From: Methylocapsa aurea
Lineage (GTDB): Bacteria > Pseudomonadota > Alphaproteobacteria > Rhizobiales > Beijerinckiaceae
Assembly: GCF_000746085.1 (NCBI RefSeq)
Contig: NZ_JQKO01000008.1
Coordinates: 62,001 to 126,000, forward strand
Reading direction: 5' to 3'
Length of the DNA: 64,000 bases
Below are positions 37,203 through 45,692 of this stretch, piece after piece; the first letter of the stretch is position 1; each line of letters starts with the position of its first letter. Made by a program: the position numbers and the translations under genes. The notes below the pieces were generated by a model. The model did no database searches and was not told the DNA's origin. It was given only the letters and a program-made list of their open reading frames with translations.

Positions 37203-37751
37203 TCACAGCGTCTTCAGGAAACCGGCGAAGCGCATCAGGCCTTCGGGCCAGGGGCCATGGCCGCTTTCTATATTGATATGGCCCGAATGGCCGGCGTCGA
37301 CGAGCTCCGCGCCAAGGGCGCGGGCAAGGGCTTCGCTTTCGGCATAAGGCGCGAAGGGATCGTTGCGGCTGGCGATCACGAGGGAGGGGAAGGGCAGCGG
37401 TTCGAGCGGAAGCGCGGCGAAAGCCGGGTCGACGGCTTCTATCCCGGCGATGACCTCCCTGGACGCCGGCGCGACGAGAAAGGCGCCCTTGACCTTGCCG
37501 GCCAAAAACGGCGCGGCATGCGCGGCGGCGAGGGCGCCGAGACTATGCGCGACGAGGATCACCGGGCGCTCGGCGCGCTCAGCCGCTTCGATGATGCGCT
37601 GGAGCCAGGCCTCCCGTTCGGGCCGGTCCCAGTCGGCTTGAACGACGCGGCGCGCGGTCGGGAGCTTGGCGTCCCACCGGCTCTGCCAATGATCGGGTCC
37701 CGAGCCGCCAAGCCCGGGTATGATGAGAATATCCGCGTCGGATGTGCGCAT
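37203..37751 (-). CDS. RBBP9/YdeN family serine hydrolase
   Basis: The 182-residue alpha/beta hydrolase begins with the family motif Ile-Ile-Pro-Gly-Leu-Gly-Gly-Ser-Gly-Pro-Asp-His-Trp. The nucleophile serine lies in VAHSLG, the acid in SRNDPFAP and the histidine in DAGHSGHIN. Substrates in bacteria are unknown. Start chosen at ATG 37751 instead of an upstream TTG. It follows the ferritin-like gene by 25 bases and is probably in the same operon. Confidence 0.88.
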   Translation of the reverse strand: MRTSDADILIIPGLGGSGPDHWQSRWDAKLPTARRVVQADWDRPEREAWLQRIIEAAERAERPVILVAHSLGALAAAHAAPFLAGKVKGAFLVAPASREVIAGIEAVDPAFAALPLEPLPFPSLVIASRNDPFAPYAESEALARALGAELVDAGHSGHINIESGHGPWPEGLMRFAGFLKTL

Positions 37752-37776
37752 CGGCAAGGCTCAGGGGAGGGCGCGT

Positions 37777-38433
37777 TCAGGCCGCGGCCGGCGCGGCGAG
37801 CTCATGCGCGAGCGCCTCGAGGAATTTGCTGTAGAGGCCGGTTTCGACCGCCTCGAATTCCCGCGACCTCGTGACGAAATCCGGGTCGCCGGCGTGGAGC
37901 GAGGCTTCGACGTCGGTGAGATGCTTGGCTTCCTCGGCGAGCAGTCCGTCGAGCTTGCGGGCAACCTCGGAATCGCCAAGCGCGGTCTTGTAGGCGCCAT
38001 AGACCTGCAGCGCGCGGCGCTCGACGAGCCAGGTTACATAGCAATAGACGAGCGCTGCGCGCTCGGCCTCGGAGCGATCCAGGAAAGCTTCCTCGCAGGC
38101 GCCGTCGAGATCCTGAAAATAGGCTTCGGCCTCCTCCCCGCACAGCAGGGCTTTGGGCGCGTAGGAATCAAACTGCGGACCGCCCAGTTTCACCGCGAGC
38201 TTTTTCAGGCCCAGCGCATGGCGGCCTTCCTCGAGCGCGTGGGTGAGGATCGCGGCGTTCAAGGCCTCGGCCCTTTGGCTTTTCACGATCTTGCGGAATC
38301 CGACATATTCCAGGAACGAGAAGGTGTTCAGCCACCTTGCGTGTAGGAGCGGGTCGGCGACGATGGCGCCGATCGAGGCATCGAGGCGATCTTCCGCCTG
38401 TCGATCTTGAATTTGCCGATCTTGAACTTGCAT
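37777..38433 (-). CDS. Ferritin-like diiron protein (putative)
   Basis: From ATG 38433 the protein has 218 residues and is almost all helical. Two ExxH motifs, Glu-Glu-Gly-Arg-His and Glu-Glu-Ala-Lys-His, are about 110 residues apart, the pattern of four-helix-bundle diiron carboxylate proteins, with further glutamates between. It could be a tRNA hydroxylase-like, rubrerythrin-like or unknown oxygenase. The N-terminus carries a short direct repeat (Asp-Arg-Gln-Ile-Gln, Asp-Arg-Gln). A 28-residue membrane peptide gene lies upstream on the same strand. Confidence 0.6.
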   Translation of the reverse strand: MQVQDRQIQDRQAEDRLDASIGAIVADPLLHARWLNTFSFLEYVGFRKIVKSQRAEALNAAILTHALEEGRHALGLKKLAVKLGGPQFDSYAPKALLCGEEAEAYFQDLDGACEEAFLDRSEAERAALVYCYVTWLVERRALQVYGAYKTALGDSEVARKLDGLLAEEAKHLTDVEASLHAGDPDFVTRSREFEAVETGLYSKFLEALAHELAAPAAA

Positions 38434-38585
38434 GGGCAATTCTTTCTTCTGTGTTGTGCTCTTGCGCGCCGAGGTCCTAGGAAAGCCGCGCTTGGCCACG
38501 TTTGACCGTTCGTCGCAGCCTCTCAGGCTGGAGCTAAGCAGCGGATCGCTTTTCGGCGGAAGCCGCCGCTTCGAATGCGCGTCGT

Positions 38586-38672
38586 CTATCGCATTCTATA
38601 CAGGATGAGGAAAACCGCGACGCCGACAACCCACCATATGATCGGCATGATGCTCAGCGTGTCGGTATTCAT
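38586..38672 (-). CDS. 28-residue single-span membrane peptide
   Basis: ATG 38672 is preceded by AGGAGG (nine bases upstream), one of the best SDs in the window. The product is a short polar N-terminus (Asn-Thr-Asp-Thr), one hydrophobic helix (Ile-Trp-Trp-Val-Val-Gly-Val-Ala-Val-Phe) and a Tyr-Arg-Met-Arg end, so N-out/C-in is expected. It resembles small subunits such as KdpF or CydX in design only. It is too short for ordinary gene calling. Confidence 0.6.
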   Translation of the reverse strand: MNTDTLSIMPIIWWVVGVAVFLILYRMR

Positions 38673-38780
38673 GGGTCATTCCTCCTAAGCAGGCTATGCC
38701 AAGGAGGCGTCGGGTTGCGACCCCCCTTTTTCCAGCGTCGGCAATCTCGTCTAAAGTGTTGTCAGATATAGACCCCTAGT

Positions 38781-38831
38781 TTCAATCACGCTTCACAATG
38801 CGAACCGGTTTCCGCTTCGCTCGAAAATGCT
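38781..38831 (+). repeat. TAGAGC-family repeat, right half
   Basis: CGCTTCACAATGCGAACCGG...CCGCTTCGCTCGAAAATGC matches the right module of the full type B element. It lies just beyond the 3' end of purB. Confidence 0.7.
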
Positions 38832-38884
38832 GGGCGCCGCTCAGTCCGCGTTATTTTCTCCCGAATTGGCCGCGGCCTCGATGC

Positions 38885-40186
38885 TTAGCCGAAAACGCGG
38901 GCGAATATGACATCGACATTTTTCAGATGATAGCCGAGATCGAACAGATCATCGAGCTCCGCCGCGCTCAGCGCTAGGCTTACGTCCTTGTCGTTTTTCA
39001 GGAGCGTCAGAAAATCGCCTTCGCCGCGCCAGACCGGCATGGCGTTGCGCTGGACGAAGCCATAGGCGTCCTCGCGGCTGACGCCCTTCTGGGTCAGGGC
39101 GAGGAGGACCCGCTGCGAATGGATGAGGCCGCCGAGCCGATCCAGATTTTTCCGCATATTGGCCGGATAGACGAGCAGCTTGTCGATGACATTGGTGAGG
39201 CGGTTCAGCGCGAAATCCAGCGTGATCGTCGCATCGGGCGCGATCATCCGCTCGACCGAGGAATGGGATATGTCGCGCTCGTGCCAGAGCGCGACATTTT
39301 CCATCGCCGGCAGCGCCATGCCGCGCACGAGACGGGCGAGGCCGGTCACGTTTTCGGTCAAGACCGGATTGCGCTTATGCGGCATGGCCGAAGAGCCTTT
39401 CTGCCCTTCGGAAAAAAACTCCTCAACCTCCAAAACTTCGCTGCGCTGCAAATGCCGGATCTCGGTCGCGAGCCGCTCCATCGAGGAGGCGATGACGCCA
39501 AGCGTCGCGAAGAACATGGCATGCCGATCGCGCGGAATAACTTGCGTCGAGACGGGCTCCACCGCGAGGCCGAGTTTTGCCGCGACATGGGCTTCGACGC
39601 GGGGATCGATATTGGCGAAGGTGCCGACGGCGCCCGAAATCGCGCAGGTCGCGATCTCCTTGCGGGCATTGACGAGCCGTTCGCGGGCGCGGGAAAACTC
39701 CGCATAGGCTCCCGCGAGCTTCAGCCCGAAGGTCACCGGCTCGGCGTGAATCCCATGCGAGCGGCCGATCGCCGGCGTCAGTCTGTGTTCGAAGGCGCGG
39801 CGCTTCAGGGCCGCGAGCAAGGCGTCGATGTCGTTGAGGAGAATGTCGGAGGCGCGCGCGAGCTGCACCGCAAAACAGGTGTCGAGCACATCGGAGGAGG
39901 TCATGCCCTGATGCACGAAACGGGCGTCCTCGCCGATGAATTCAGCGAGATGAGTCAAGAAGGCGATGACGTCATGTTTGGTGACTTTTTCGATTTCGTC
40001 GATTCGCGCGACGTCGAAGGCGACATGGCCGGCCTTGGCCCAGATCGCCTCCGCCGATTTTTTTGGGATGACGCCGATTTCGGCGAGCGCGTCGCAGGCA
40101 TGGGCCTCGATCTCGAACCAGATCCGAAACCTGGTTTGCGCCTCCCAGACGGCGGTCATTTCGGGACGGGAATAGCGCGGGATCAT
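38885..40186 (-). CDS. purB: Adenylosuccinate lyase
   Basis: PurB catalyses two fumarate eliminations in purine synthesis. The 433-residue protein has the superfamily signature SSAMPHKRNP with the catalytic-loop serine, TSSDVLDT and GRSHGIHAEP. The start ATG 40186 opens with the usual Ile-Pro-Arg-Tyr-Ser-Arg. The gene stands alone between the repeat at 38781 and the cytochrome gene. Confidence 0.97.
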   Translation of the reverse strand: MIPRYSRPEMTAVWEAQTRFRIWFEIEAHACDALAEIGVIPKKSAEAIWAKAGHVAFDVARIDEIEKVTKHDVIAFLTHLAEFIGEDARFVHQGMTSSDVLDTCFAVQLARASDILLNDIDALLAALKRRAFEHRLTPAIGRSHGIHAEPVTFGLKLAGAYAEFSRARERLVNARKEIATCAISGAVGTFANIDPRVEAHVAAKLGLAVEPVSTQVIPRDRHAMFFATLGVIASSMERLATEIRHLQRSEVLEVEEFFSEGQKGSSAMPHKRNPVLTENVTGLARLVRGMALPAMENVALWHERDISHSSVERMIAPDATITLDFALNRLTNVIDKLLVYPANMRKNLDRLGGLIHSQRVLLALTQKGVSREDAYGFVQRNAMPVWRGEGDFLTLLKNDKDVSLALSAAELDDLFDLGYHLKNVDVIFARVFG

Positions 40187-40307
40187 GGCCTTGAGCTTTC
40201 GGGTTGGGAGCGGGCAGGCCTAACACGCGGCTACGAGGCCGGCAAAGGGATCAGCCGCAGGAGCAGGGCCAAAGAGGCTTTTTGGCCCTGAATGGCGCGA
40301 GCGCCAT

Positions 40308-41318
40308 TTATCGCGTTTCGTTCGGAATCAGCTTCTTCTCGGCTTTCAGGCGCGCGATTTCGGCGCGGATCGGCGCGAATGGCCCGTATTTATGCTGGGC
40401 CTCGCTGAAGCTGTCTGCATAGGGCCCATAGGCCGCGTCGACGGGCTTGTCCAGCAGGTTCGCAAAGTCATGCGCGAGGCCGGATTTTGCCGGCCGGCTC
40501 TGCGACTCGACATAGGCCGCCACATCCCAAGAATCCTCGACCGACAGCATCGGGTTCAAATAATCGGCCCCATGCGGCATGTTGAAATGAACGAAATTCG
40601 CCATATCGCCGATCCGGGCCATGCCCGCTCCATCGTTGAAACTATCCTTTCCCCAGAGCGGCGGCGCGGCATAGCCCAGCGCCATCGCCGCTTTGCTGCG
40701 CGCGACCCCCGAGCCATCGGTATTGTGGCAGTCGAGACAGGCGCGCTGATAGACCAGTTCGCCGCGCTTGGGATCGGCCGCCCGGTCGAGCTCCGGCATC
40801 TTGCCCGACCCATGGCCGGGCAGCTGCTCGCCCGGCGCGACGCCTATCGAAAGGAACTTGACGTAAGCAACAAGCGCCTTCATTTCCGGCGCGTTAGCAG
40901 GCATTGGCCGGCCGTTCATGCTCCGCGTCATGCAGGAATTGATGCGGTCTTCGATGGAGATATCCGCGCCGGTACGGGCGCTATAGTGCGGAAAGTCATA
41001 GTAGAGCCCAAAAATCGGCAAGCCGAACTTCTTTGTTCCAGCCTCGAGGTGACAATTGCCGCAGGCCATGTTGTTGCCCGCGAAACGTTTTGCATGATCG
41101 GCGACCTGTGGACCTATATGAGCGTAGGTCGAAGTGATGAGATCGCGTCCCCGGCGCACCTGCTGGCCATGAGCGTCATCAGGCAGCGCGCCGACATCTG
41201 GGACGGTCCAGACCCGGGCGCTTGGCTTGGACTGATCTTCGGCCGTGGCGGGCATGAGAAAGAGACCGCCGAGCGCCATCATGGCCGCGAGCAGCTTCCA
41301 CGCAAAGTTTATCGCCAT
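40308..41318 (-). CDS. Diheme cytochrome c, thiosulphate dehydrogenase (TsdA)-like
   Basis: The 336-residue periplasmic protein has a signal peptide to about residue 26 and two heme-c sites, CGNCH at 86-90 and CLDCH at 194-198. A lone cysteine at 129 in RINSCMTRSMNG sits where TsdA proteins provide the unusual Cys ligand of heme 1. TsdA oxidises thiosulphate to tetrathionate; SoxA relatives are an alternative. The C-terminal 60 residues are Lys/Ala-rich. No sox genes are nearby. Confidence 0.75.
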   Translation of the reverse strand: MAINFAWKLLAAMMALGGLFLMPATAEDQSKPSARVWTVPDVGALPDDAHGQQVRRGRDLITSTYAHIGPQVADHAKRFAGNNMACGNCHLEAGTKKFGLPIFGLYYDFPHYSARTGADISIEDRINSCMTRSMNGRPMPANAPEMKALVAYVKFLSIGVAPGEQLPGHGSGKMPELDRAADPKRGELVYQRACLDCHNTDGSGVARSKAAMALGYAAPPLWGKDSFNDGAGMARIGDMANFVHFNMPHGADYLNPMLSVEDSWDVAAYVESQSRPAKSGLAHDFANLLDKPVDAAYGPYADSFSEAQHKYGPFAPIRAEIARLKAEKKLIPNETR

Positions 41319-41463
41319 CTGTTTTGCTCCTGCCTCGAAAATCCGTGCGATCGCTTGGCGGCCCGTTCGGGACGGCGCCGATCCAGAGCGCTCGGCCTCC
41401 AGGGGATTGGGGAATGCGGCTCTGCGAGTTCACAGCTGTAGCATGAGACTATTTGCGCTGTCC

Positions 41464-42456
41464 TCACCCCGTCCCAAATTTGCCGCGCCAGCTCGGCTGG
41501 GCGCCTGGAAAAGGCAAGGGCGTGGCCATGTAAACGGCTCTGGCTATGGCGCGGGCGAGACAGTCGGCGGCGCGCATGCCGATTTCGGTCCTGTCGCGGA
41601 TCGTCGAGGTCCGGCTCGCCGCGCCGGTCGCGGCGGAAAAAATCGTGTCGCCGTCCATGGCGGCATGGGAGGGGCGCACCGCATGGGCCATGCCGTCATG
41701 CGCCATGATCGCAAGGCGCTTGGCCTCGGCTTTGGTCATGGCCGCATCGGTGGCGATGATGGCGATCGTCGTGTTCTCTGCGGCGTCGCCCTTGATGTGA
41801 AAGTCGAGCGCGTCCGGAGGCCATGGCGAAGGCCAGCCAAGGCCGCCGAATTCGCCGTTCCGTTCATAGGGAGCGGCCCAGAAATGCGCGCTTCGGCCGA
41901 TTGTCGCGCGGCCAACCGCATTCACCGCGACAAGCGCGCCGACGCGAAAGCCTCTCGAGGTCGTCTCGCTGGCCGAGCCGAGGCCGCCTTTGATGTCGGC
42001 GAGGGTCGCTCCATATCCGGCGCCGATGCTGCCGAGCTCAAAATCGGTGGCCGCAGCGCGCGCCGCCTTGTAGCCCAGATGCCAGTAGACAGGTTCGCTC
42101 CCAAAATTCTTGTCGCCGCCGTTCAGAAGATCGAAGAGCGCCGCGCCGGGGGCGATCGGCACCTTGACGTCGCCGACCGCGAAGCCGCGGCCGCTCTCGC
42201 GCAGGAAGGCCAAGACCCCGCCCATCGAATCGAGGCCATGGACGGAGCCGCCGGACAGAACCAGGGCGTCGATCCGCTCCACCGTCATCTCGGGTTCGAG
42301 GAGCGTGGCGTCGCGCAGGGCCGGCGCGCCGCCGTGAATGGCGATCGAGGCGATGGCGGGCGCATCGAAAATCACGGCGGTGACGCCGGATCCGAGCTTT
42401 TCGTCCAGGGCATTGCCGACGCGAAGGCCGGGGACATCCGTGATGAGATTTTTCAC
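41464..42456 (-). CDS. P1 family peptidase (DmpA/NylC-like N-terminal nucleophile hydrolase)
   Basis: This 330-residue protein belongs to the self-cleaving P1 aminopeptidases. The N-terminal TDVPGLRVGNA, SGGSVHGLD and the cleavage region Asp-Gly-Asp-Thr-Ile-Phe-Ser are typical. The predicted nucleophile is Thr271, as in NylC-type members, rather than Ser as in DmpA. Natural substrates are usually unknown (D- or beta-aminoacyl peptides, cyclic oligoamides). The gene is flanked upstream by a long AT-rich gap. Confidence 0.85.
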   Translation of the reverse strand: MKNLITDVPGLRVGNALDEKLGSGVTAVIFDAPAIASIAIHGGAPALRDATLLEPEMTVERIDALVLSGGSVHGLDSMGGVLAFLRESGRGFAVGDVKVPIAPGAALFDLLNGGDKNFGSEPVYWHLGYKAARAAATDFELGSIGAGYGATLADIKGGLGSASETTSRGFRVGALVAVNAVGRATIGRSAHFWAAPYERNGEFGGLGWPSPWPPDALDFHIKGDAAENTTIAIIATDAAMTKAEAKRLAIMAHDGMAHAVRPSHAAMDGDTIFSAATGAASRTSTIRDRTEIGMRAADCLARAIARAVYMATPLPFPGAQPSWRGKFGTG

Positions 42457-42816
42457 TATCGGCGCTCCGGTTCCGCGGGCTGTCTTGCCGCTACAAGTAT
42501 TAGATCAAAAAGTTCAGTAATAAATAGAGCACATCCTATATAAACTAATTATATGATACTGCGCTATCGCCAACTCCTCGTCGCGCTCTATAATATATCG
42601 ATTCTAATATATGGCCCTGAAGGTAATCTCTTCGACTCTTTTTGTGCGGCGCAAAATCTTGCCGCCTCTGTACCGAACCGATGCGCCCGCGGCGCCGCGC
42701 CGACTTGACCTCGACTTGCCCCTATGCATATGGTCGCCGCGCTTTGCATCAATGGATCGAAATCCATTCGCTAACCCACACATTCGCTAACCCACTAATA
42801 GAGAGTCGGCGGTCAG
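42457..42816. other. AT-rich divergent intergenic region
   Basis: The first half (to about 42640) is distinctly AT-rich, with runs such as TATATAAACTAATTATATG and ATAATATATCGATTCTAATATATGG, unlike the rest of the window. It likely holds promoters for both flanking genes and may bind nucleoid proteins. A 16-bp tandem repeat ends it. No gene seen. Confidence 0.6.
42765..42796. repeat. Tandem 16-bp repeat
   Basis: CATTCGCTAACCCACA at 42765-42780 is followed immediately by the same word with one change at the last base (42781-42796). It lies 20 bases before the start codon at 42817. Confidence 0.65.
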
Positions 42817-43116
42817 ATGATACGTGAATTTCAATATCGCGGTGAAACCTTCAGGGTAAACTATCACGGCATCCATGGGCATGAGGAAGTCTTCATCATC
42901 CACATGATCGATGGCGAGGAATGGGGAGAAATCTCGATCGATCGCATGACCGAGGAGAATGACACCTCTGCTCCGATAGAAGACATCTGCGTCATCCTCT
43001 GCGACCGGCTTATCATCGAGCGCGAGATTAATTGCGCCGATCCGAACGCTGGGTTCGCCTGGGTCGAAGGCCGCGTCCTCGCCCAGGTTCACAATGGAAT
43101 CCAGGATCGTCATTAA
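42817..43116 (+). CDS. Hypothetical protein (99 aa)
   Basis: The family is not recognised. The 99-residue soluble protein is acidic and strand-rich, with many Ile, Glu and His in the first half (REFQYRGETFRVNYHGIHGH) and two cysteines (about 58 and 73). Codon use is less GC-biased in the first 60 codons. There is no good SD at ATG 42817. It starts right after an AT-rich region and a tandem repeat, which may regulate it. Confidence 0.6.
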   Translation: MIREFQYRGETFRVNYHGIHGHEEVFIIHMIDGEEWGEISIDRMTEENDTSAPIEDICVILCDRLIIEREINCADPNAGFAWVEGRVLAQVHNGIQDRH

Positions 43117-43187
43117 GCTGCATTTGGGGCTTGTCTCCAAAGGTTGCGCCGGCGCCTCGAAGCGCGGCGCATTGCTTAATATCCGTG

Positions 43188-43232
43188 GCGTGCGGTCATC
43201 CTCCCCCGCTGAGGGGAGGGATGACCGCACGC
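43188..43232. terminator. Long hairpin between convergent genes
   Basis: Arms of 19-20 bases (GCGTGCGGTCATCC... and ...GGATGACCGCACGC) pair with one bulge around a six-base loop. The hairpin lies midway between the hypothetical gene and the TIGR02301 gene. No T-run follows on either strand. Confidence 0.55.
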
Positions 43233-43282
43233 CCTGCGGATCTCGGAAGCGATTTTGCCTCCGGGCGCAAGGGCGGCGCCGC

Positions 43283-43876
43283 TCACGAAGCGCTGAATCG
43301 ATTGACCACCTCATGCGCGAGCCGGCCGCCTTCGGCGAGGAACCGGTTGATGATCGCCTGAGCGTTCGGCGTGCAGGCGCGATACGATCGCTCATAGCCG
43401 CGAAAGCTGCGATTATAGGCGCCCGCAAGGCGCTCTTTCCGAAACGTTGTCTTTGCTTCGGCTTCCAGAAGCGCCTGCATCTTCGCGCGCCAGTCGCCTG
43501 AATCCCTGAAACCGCACAGATCGTCGAGATAGGTCAAAGCCCCGAGGATCTCGGCGAGCCTTAAGACCTGCGCCTCGTAGGGCGGCGGCGGCGGCTCCGA
43601 GGCGGGCGTCTCTGCATTTGTCGCGGGAGCCGGAGCTGCCTCCGCCGGCTTGGCCGGGGCGCCCTTGCCTTGAGTCTTCTTGCCTAAAACCGCTTTGGAG
43701 TGCGTCCTCGAATGCCCAGCCTTCGCGGCCTGTCCCTCCACGGCGACCGCCGGCGCCGTGGATAGAGCGACGCAGACCAGCGCCGCCAAGGATGCGTGAA
43801 GCACTAAGCTCCGAATGATCTTGGCGCGGCCCGGCTTCTGGCGGGAGGGCGTGGCGCGGACGGGAATAGAGCTCAC
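43283..43876 (-). CDS. TIGR02301 family protein
   Basis: The C-terminal 100 residues match the TIGR02301 family of Rhizobiales: PPPYEAQVLRLAEILGAL, then Trp-Arg-Ala-Lys-Met, ERLAGAYNRSFRGYE and the ACTPNAQ end. The start is GTG 43876, which overlaps the NUDIX stop as GTGA, giving 197 residues with a signal or anchor at about 20-45 and an Ala/Pro-rich linker. Two conserved cysteines may form a disulphide. Function is unknown; it is the last gene of the pdxH operon. Confidence 0.85.
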   Translation of the reverse strand: MSSIPVRATPSRQKPGRAKIIRSLVLHASLAALVCVALSTAPAVAVEGQAAKAGHSRTHSKAVLGKKTQGKGAPAKPAEAAPAPATNAETPASEPPPPPYEAQVLRLAEILGALTYLDDLCGFRDSGDWRAKMQALLEAEAKTTFRKERLAGAYNRSFRGYERSYRACTPNAQAIINRFLAEGGRLAHEVVNRFSAS

Positions 43877-44358
43877 GACGCGCCTCGCATCGGCGCCTTC
43901 AGCGCTGTTTCCGCCGCCTCGATCGTGGCGAGGACATGGGGCGTGCAATCGAGCCGGGCGAGGTCGGACGGCTCGGCCCAGATGACTTCGCCCGCCTCCG
44001 GTCCGGGCGCGCCTTCCCCGGCGATCCAGGCGCCGACAAAGGAGGCGATCACATAATGGCGCAAGATCCCTCCCTCGTCATCGCGTTCGATCGATTCGAC
44101 GTGCCGGTTGAAGGCGACGATTCGCGCCTCGACCTGCACCTCCTCGCGCAATTCGCGCAAGGCCGCCTCCTGCAAGGTTTCTCCCGCCTCGACCAGTCCC
44201 CCGGGCAGCGAAAAGGCGCCGGCATAGGGCGGCTTTGTGCGCGTGGCCAGCAACACCCGGCCGGCCCGGAAGACCGCCAGGCTCACGGCGAGGAAAGGGT
44301 AGGGAGGATAGATCCGCTCCCGATCCGCCGGCGACGCGAAAATCCTATCGGGCTTCAT
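43873..44358 (-). CDS. NUDIX hydrolase
   Basis: The 161-residue protein has the NUDIX box [21 protein letters not shown], with the final Gly of the consensus changed to Gln after the Glu-Glu pair. ATG 44358 overlaps the pdxH stop (ATGA), and its own stop overlaps the next start (GTGA). This makes a tight three-gene unit with pdxH and TIGR02301. Substrate is unknown; ADP-ribose or nucleoside diphosphate derivatives are usual. The long upstream open frame is pdxH antiphase and not used. Confidence 0.9.
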   Translation of the reverse strand: MKPDRIFASPADRERIYPPYPFLAVSLAVFRAGRVLLATRTKPPYAGAFSLPGGLVEAGETLQEAALRELREEVQVEARIVAFNRHVESIERDDEGGILRHYVIASFVGAWIAGEGAPGPEAGEVIWAEPSDLARLDCTPHVLATIEAAETALKAPMRGAS

Positions 44359-44969
44359 GGATAGAGCCGCTCCTTGCGCCAGGGCTCCTGCGGCGTCGGC
44401 CTTCGGAACGCGATGCGGTCGTGCAAGCGGAATGCGCCATCCGACCAGAATTCCAAATAGACCGGCGCAATCTTGTAGCCGATCCAATGGGGCGGCCGGG
44501 GCACGCCCCCAAGGGCGAATCTTGCCGCATATTTCGCCACCGCCGCCTCGAGCGCGAAGCGGCTTTCGAGCGGGCGCGATTGCTGGCTCGCCCAGGCCCC
44601 GAGACGGCTTTGCAAGGCCCGGCTCGCGAAATAGGCGTCGGCCTCGGTGTCGGAGGCAAGCGTGACCGGCCCGCGAAAGCGAACCTGGCGGCGCAGCGAT
44701 TTCCAATGCAGGACAGCCGCGGCCTTCATATTGGCCTGCAGTTCTTGGCCCTTGGCGCTCTCCGAATTGCTGTAAAAGACAAAGGTCGAATCCTCGACCG
44801 CCTTGAGCAGAACCATGCGGACATTCGGCAGTCCATCCGCGTCGACGGTCGCCAGCGCCATCGCGTTGGGATCGTTCGGCTCGCTCTTTTGCGCCGCCTC
44901 GAACCAGGATGCGAACAATTGGAAAGGCTCGGTCTCCTCGGTGAAGTCACGCCCCGTTAACTTGTTCAA
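44355..44969 (-). CDS. pdxH: Pyridoxamine 5'-phosphate oxidase
   Basis: PdxH oxidises PNP and PMP to pyridoxal 5'-phosphate with FMN. The 204-residue protein contains [25 protein letters not shown], the QSRPLESR segment and the terminal [13 protein letters not shown]...RLYP motif of the family. It is the first gene of the pdxH-NUDIX-TIGR02301 operon and is divergent from the lipoprotein gene at 45014. Confidence 0.95.
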   Translation of the reverse strand: MNKLTGRDFTEETEPFQLFASWFEAAQKSEPNDPNAMALATVDADGLPNVRMVLLKAVEDSTFVFYSNSESAKGQELQANMKAAAVLHWKSLRRQVRFRGPVTLASDTEADAYFASRALQSRLGAWASQQSRPLESRFALEAAVAKYAARFALGGVPRPPHWIGYKIAPVYLEFWSDGAFRLHDRIAFRRPTPQEPWRKERLYP

Positions 44970-45013
44970 GGGTAAGTCTCCACAAGGCCTAATTTTTTGC
45001 GAGCGGCGGAATC

Positions 45014-45571
45014 GTGACAGAGGAGTTCTTGCGCCACGATCGACGATATAAGTCCGGCGCTGAGCTTTTGACAGGAAAAAGCTGCGAGCTGGAAGCCAGC
45101 CGGCCGGTCATCCGGGGGGCTCGGTTCAATTCGACCAGCCTCGCCGCCGCGTGGATGTCTACTGCTTGTTTGGCCTTCGCGCTGGCTGGGTGCTCCATGT
45201 CGATGCAGATCGCCTCACTGACGGCTTCGAACGACGACGCGACCGGCTCGATTCCAAAGGCCTCCTTCGCCCATTTTTTGGACGCCGAGGATTTGCGCCG
45301 GGCAAAGGCGGCTCTCGACACTGCCCTCGATCCGCAGGGCAATGGGTCGCTGGTCGGCTGGGCCAATCCGGAATCGGGAGCCAAAGGGTCCTTCACCCCA
45401 ATCGGCGCGGCCTATCCCTCGGACGCGAAGATCTGCCGCGTCTTTCTGAGCCAGATCGATCGCAAAGGCAACGCGCGATCGATGCGGGGAACCGCCTGTT
45501 CGGAAAAGGCGGGCGATTGGGCAATCGCGGAAATCAATCCCACAAGCAAAGACTTGAGGGCCTCGAATTAG
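45014..45571 (+). CDS. RT0821/Lpp0805-type surface lipoprotein (putative)
   Basis: A lipobox LAGC follows a hydrophobic stretch at about residues 43-58, so the mature protein should start at the cysteine and be lipid-anchored. The remainder, with [20 protein letters not shown] and the Arg-Gly-Thr-Ala-Cys strand, matches the small surface-antigen-like lipoproteins of Rhizobiales. The start is uncertain: GTG 45014 or TTG 45029 (GAGGAG five bases before the latter). Divergent from pdxH. Confidence 0.7.
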   Translation: MTEEFLRHDRRYKSGAELLTGKSCELEASRPVIRGARFNSTSLAAAWMSTACLAFALAGCSMSMQIASLTASNDDATGSIPKASFAHFLDAEDLRRAKAALDTALDPQGNGSLVGWANPESGAKGSFTPIGAAYPSDAKICRVFLSQIDRKGNARSMRGTACSEKAGDWAIAEINPTSKDLRASN

Positions 45572-45692
45572 GGCGCCCCTCGCCTCGATTCATTCCGAAA
45601 GCCTTGCGTCCGGCGCGCCGATCCCCCAAATGCACTAAGAGACATTGGCGCTTGTGCCGGTCAATGGGCGGGCGCGGGGAGTGGGCTCATCG

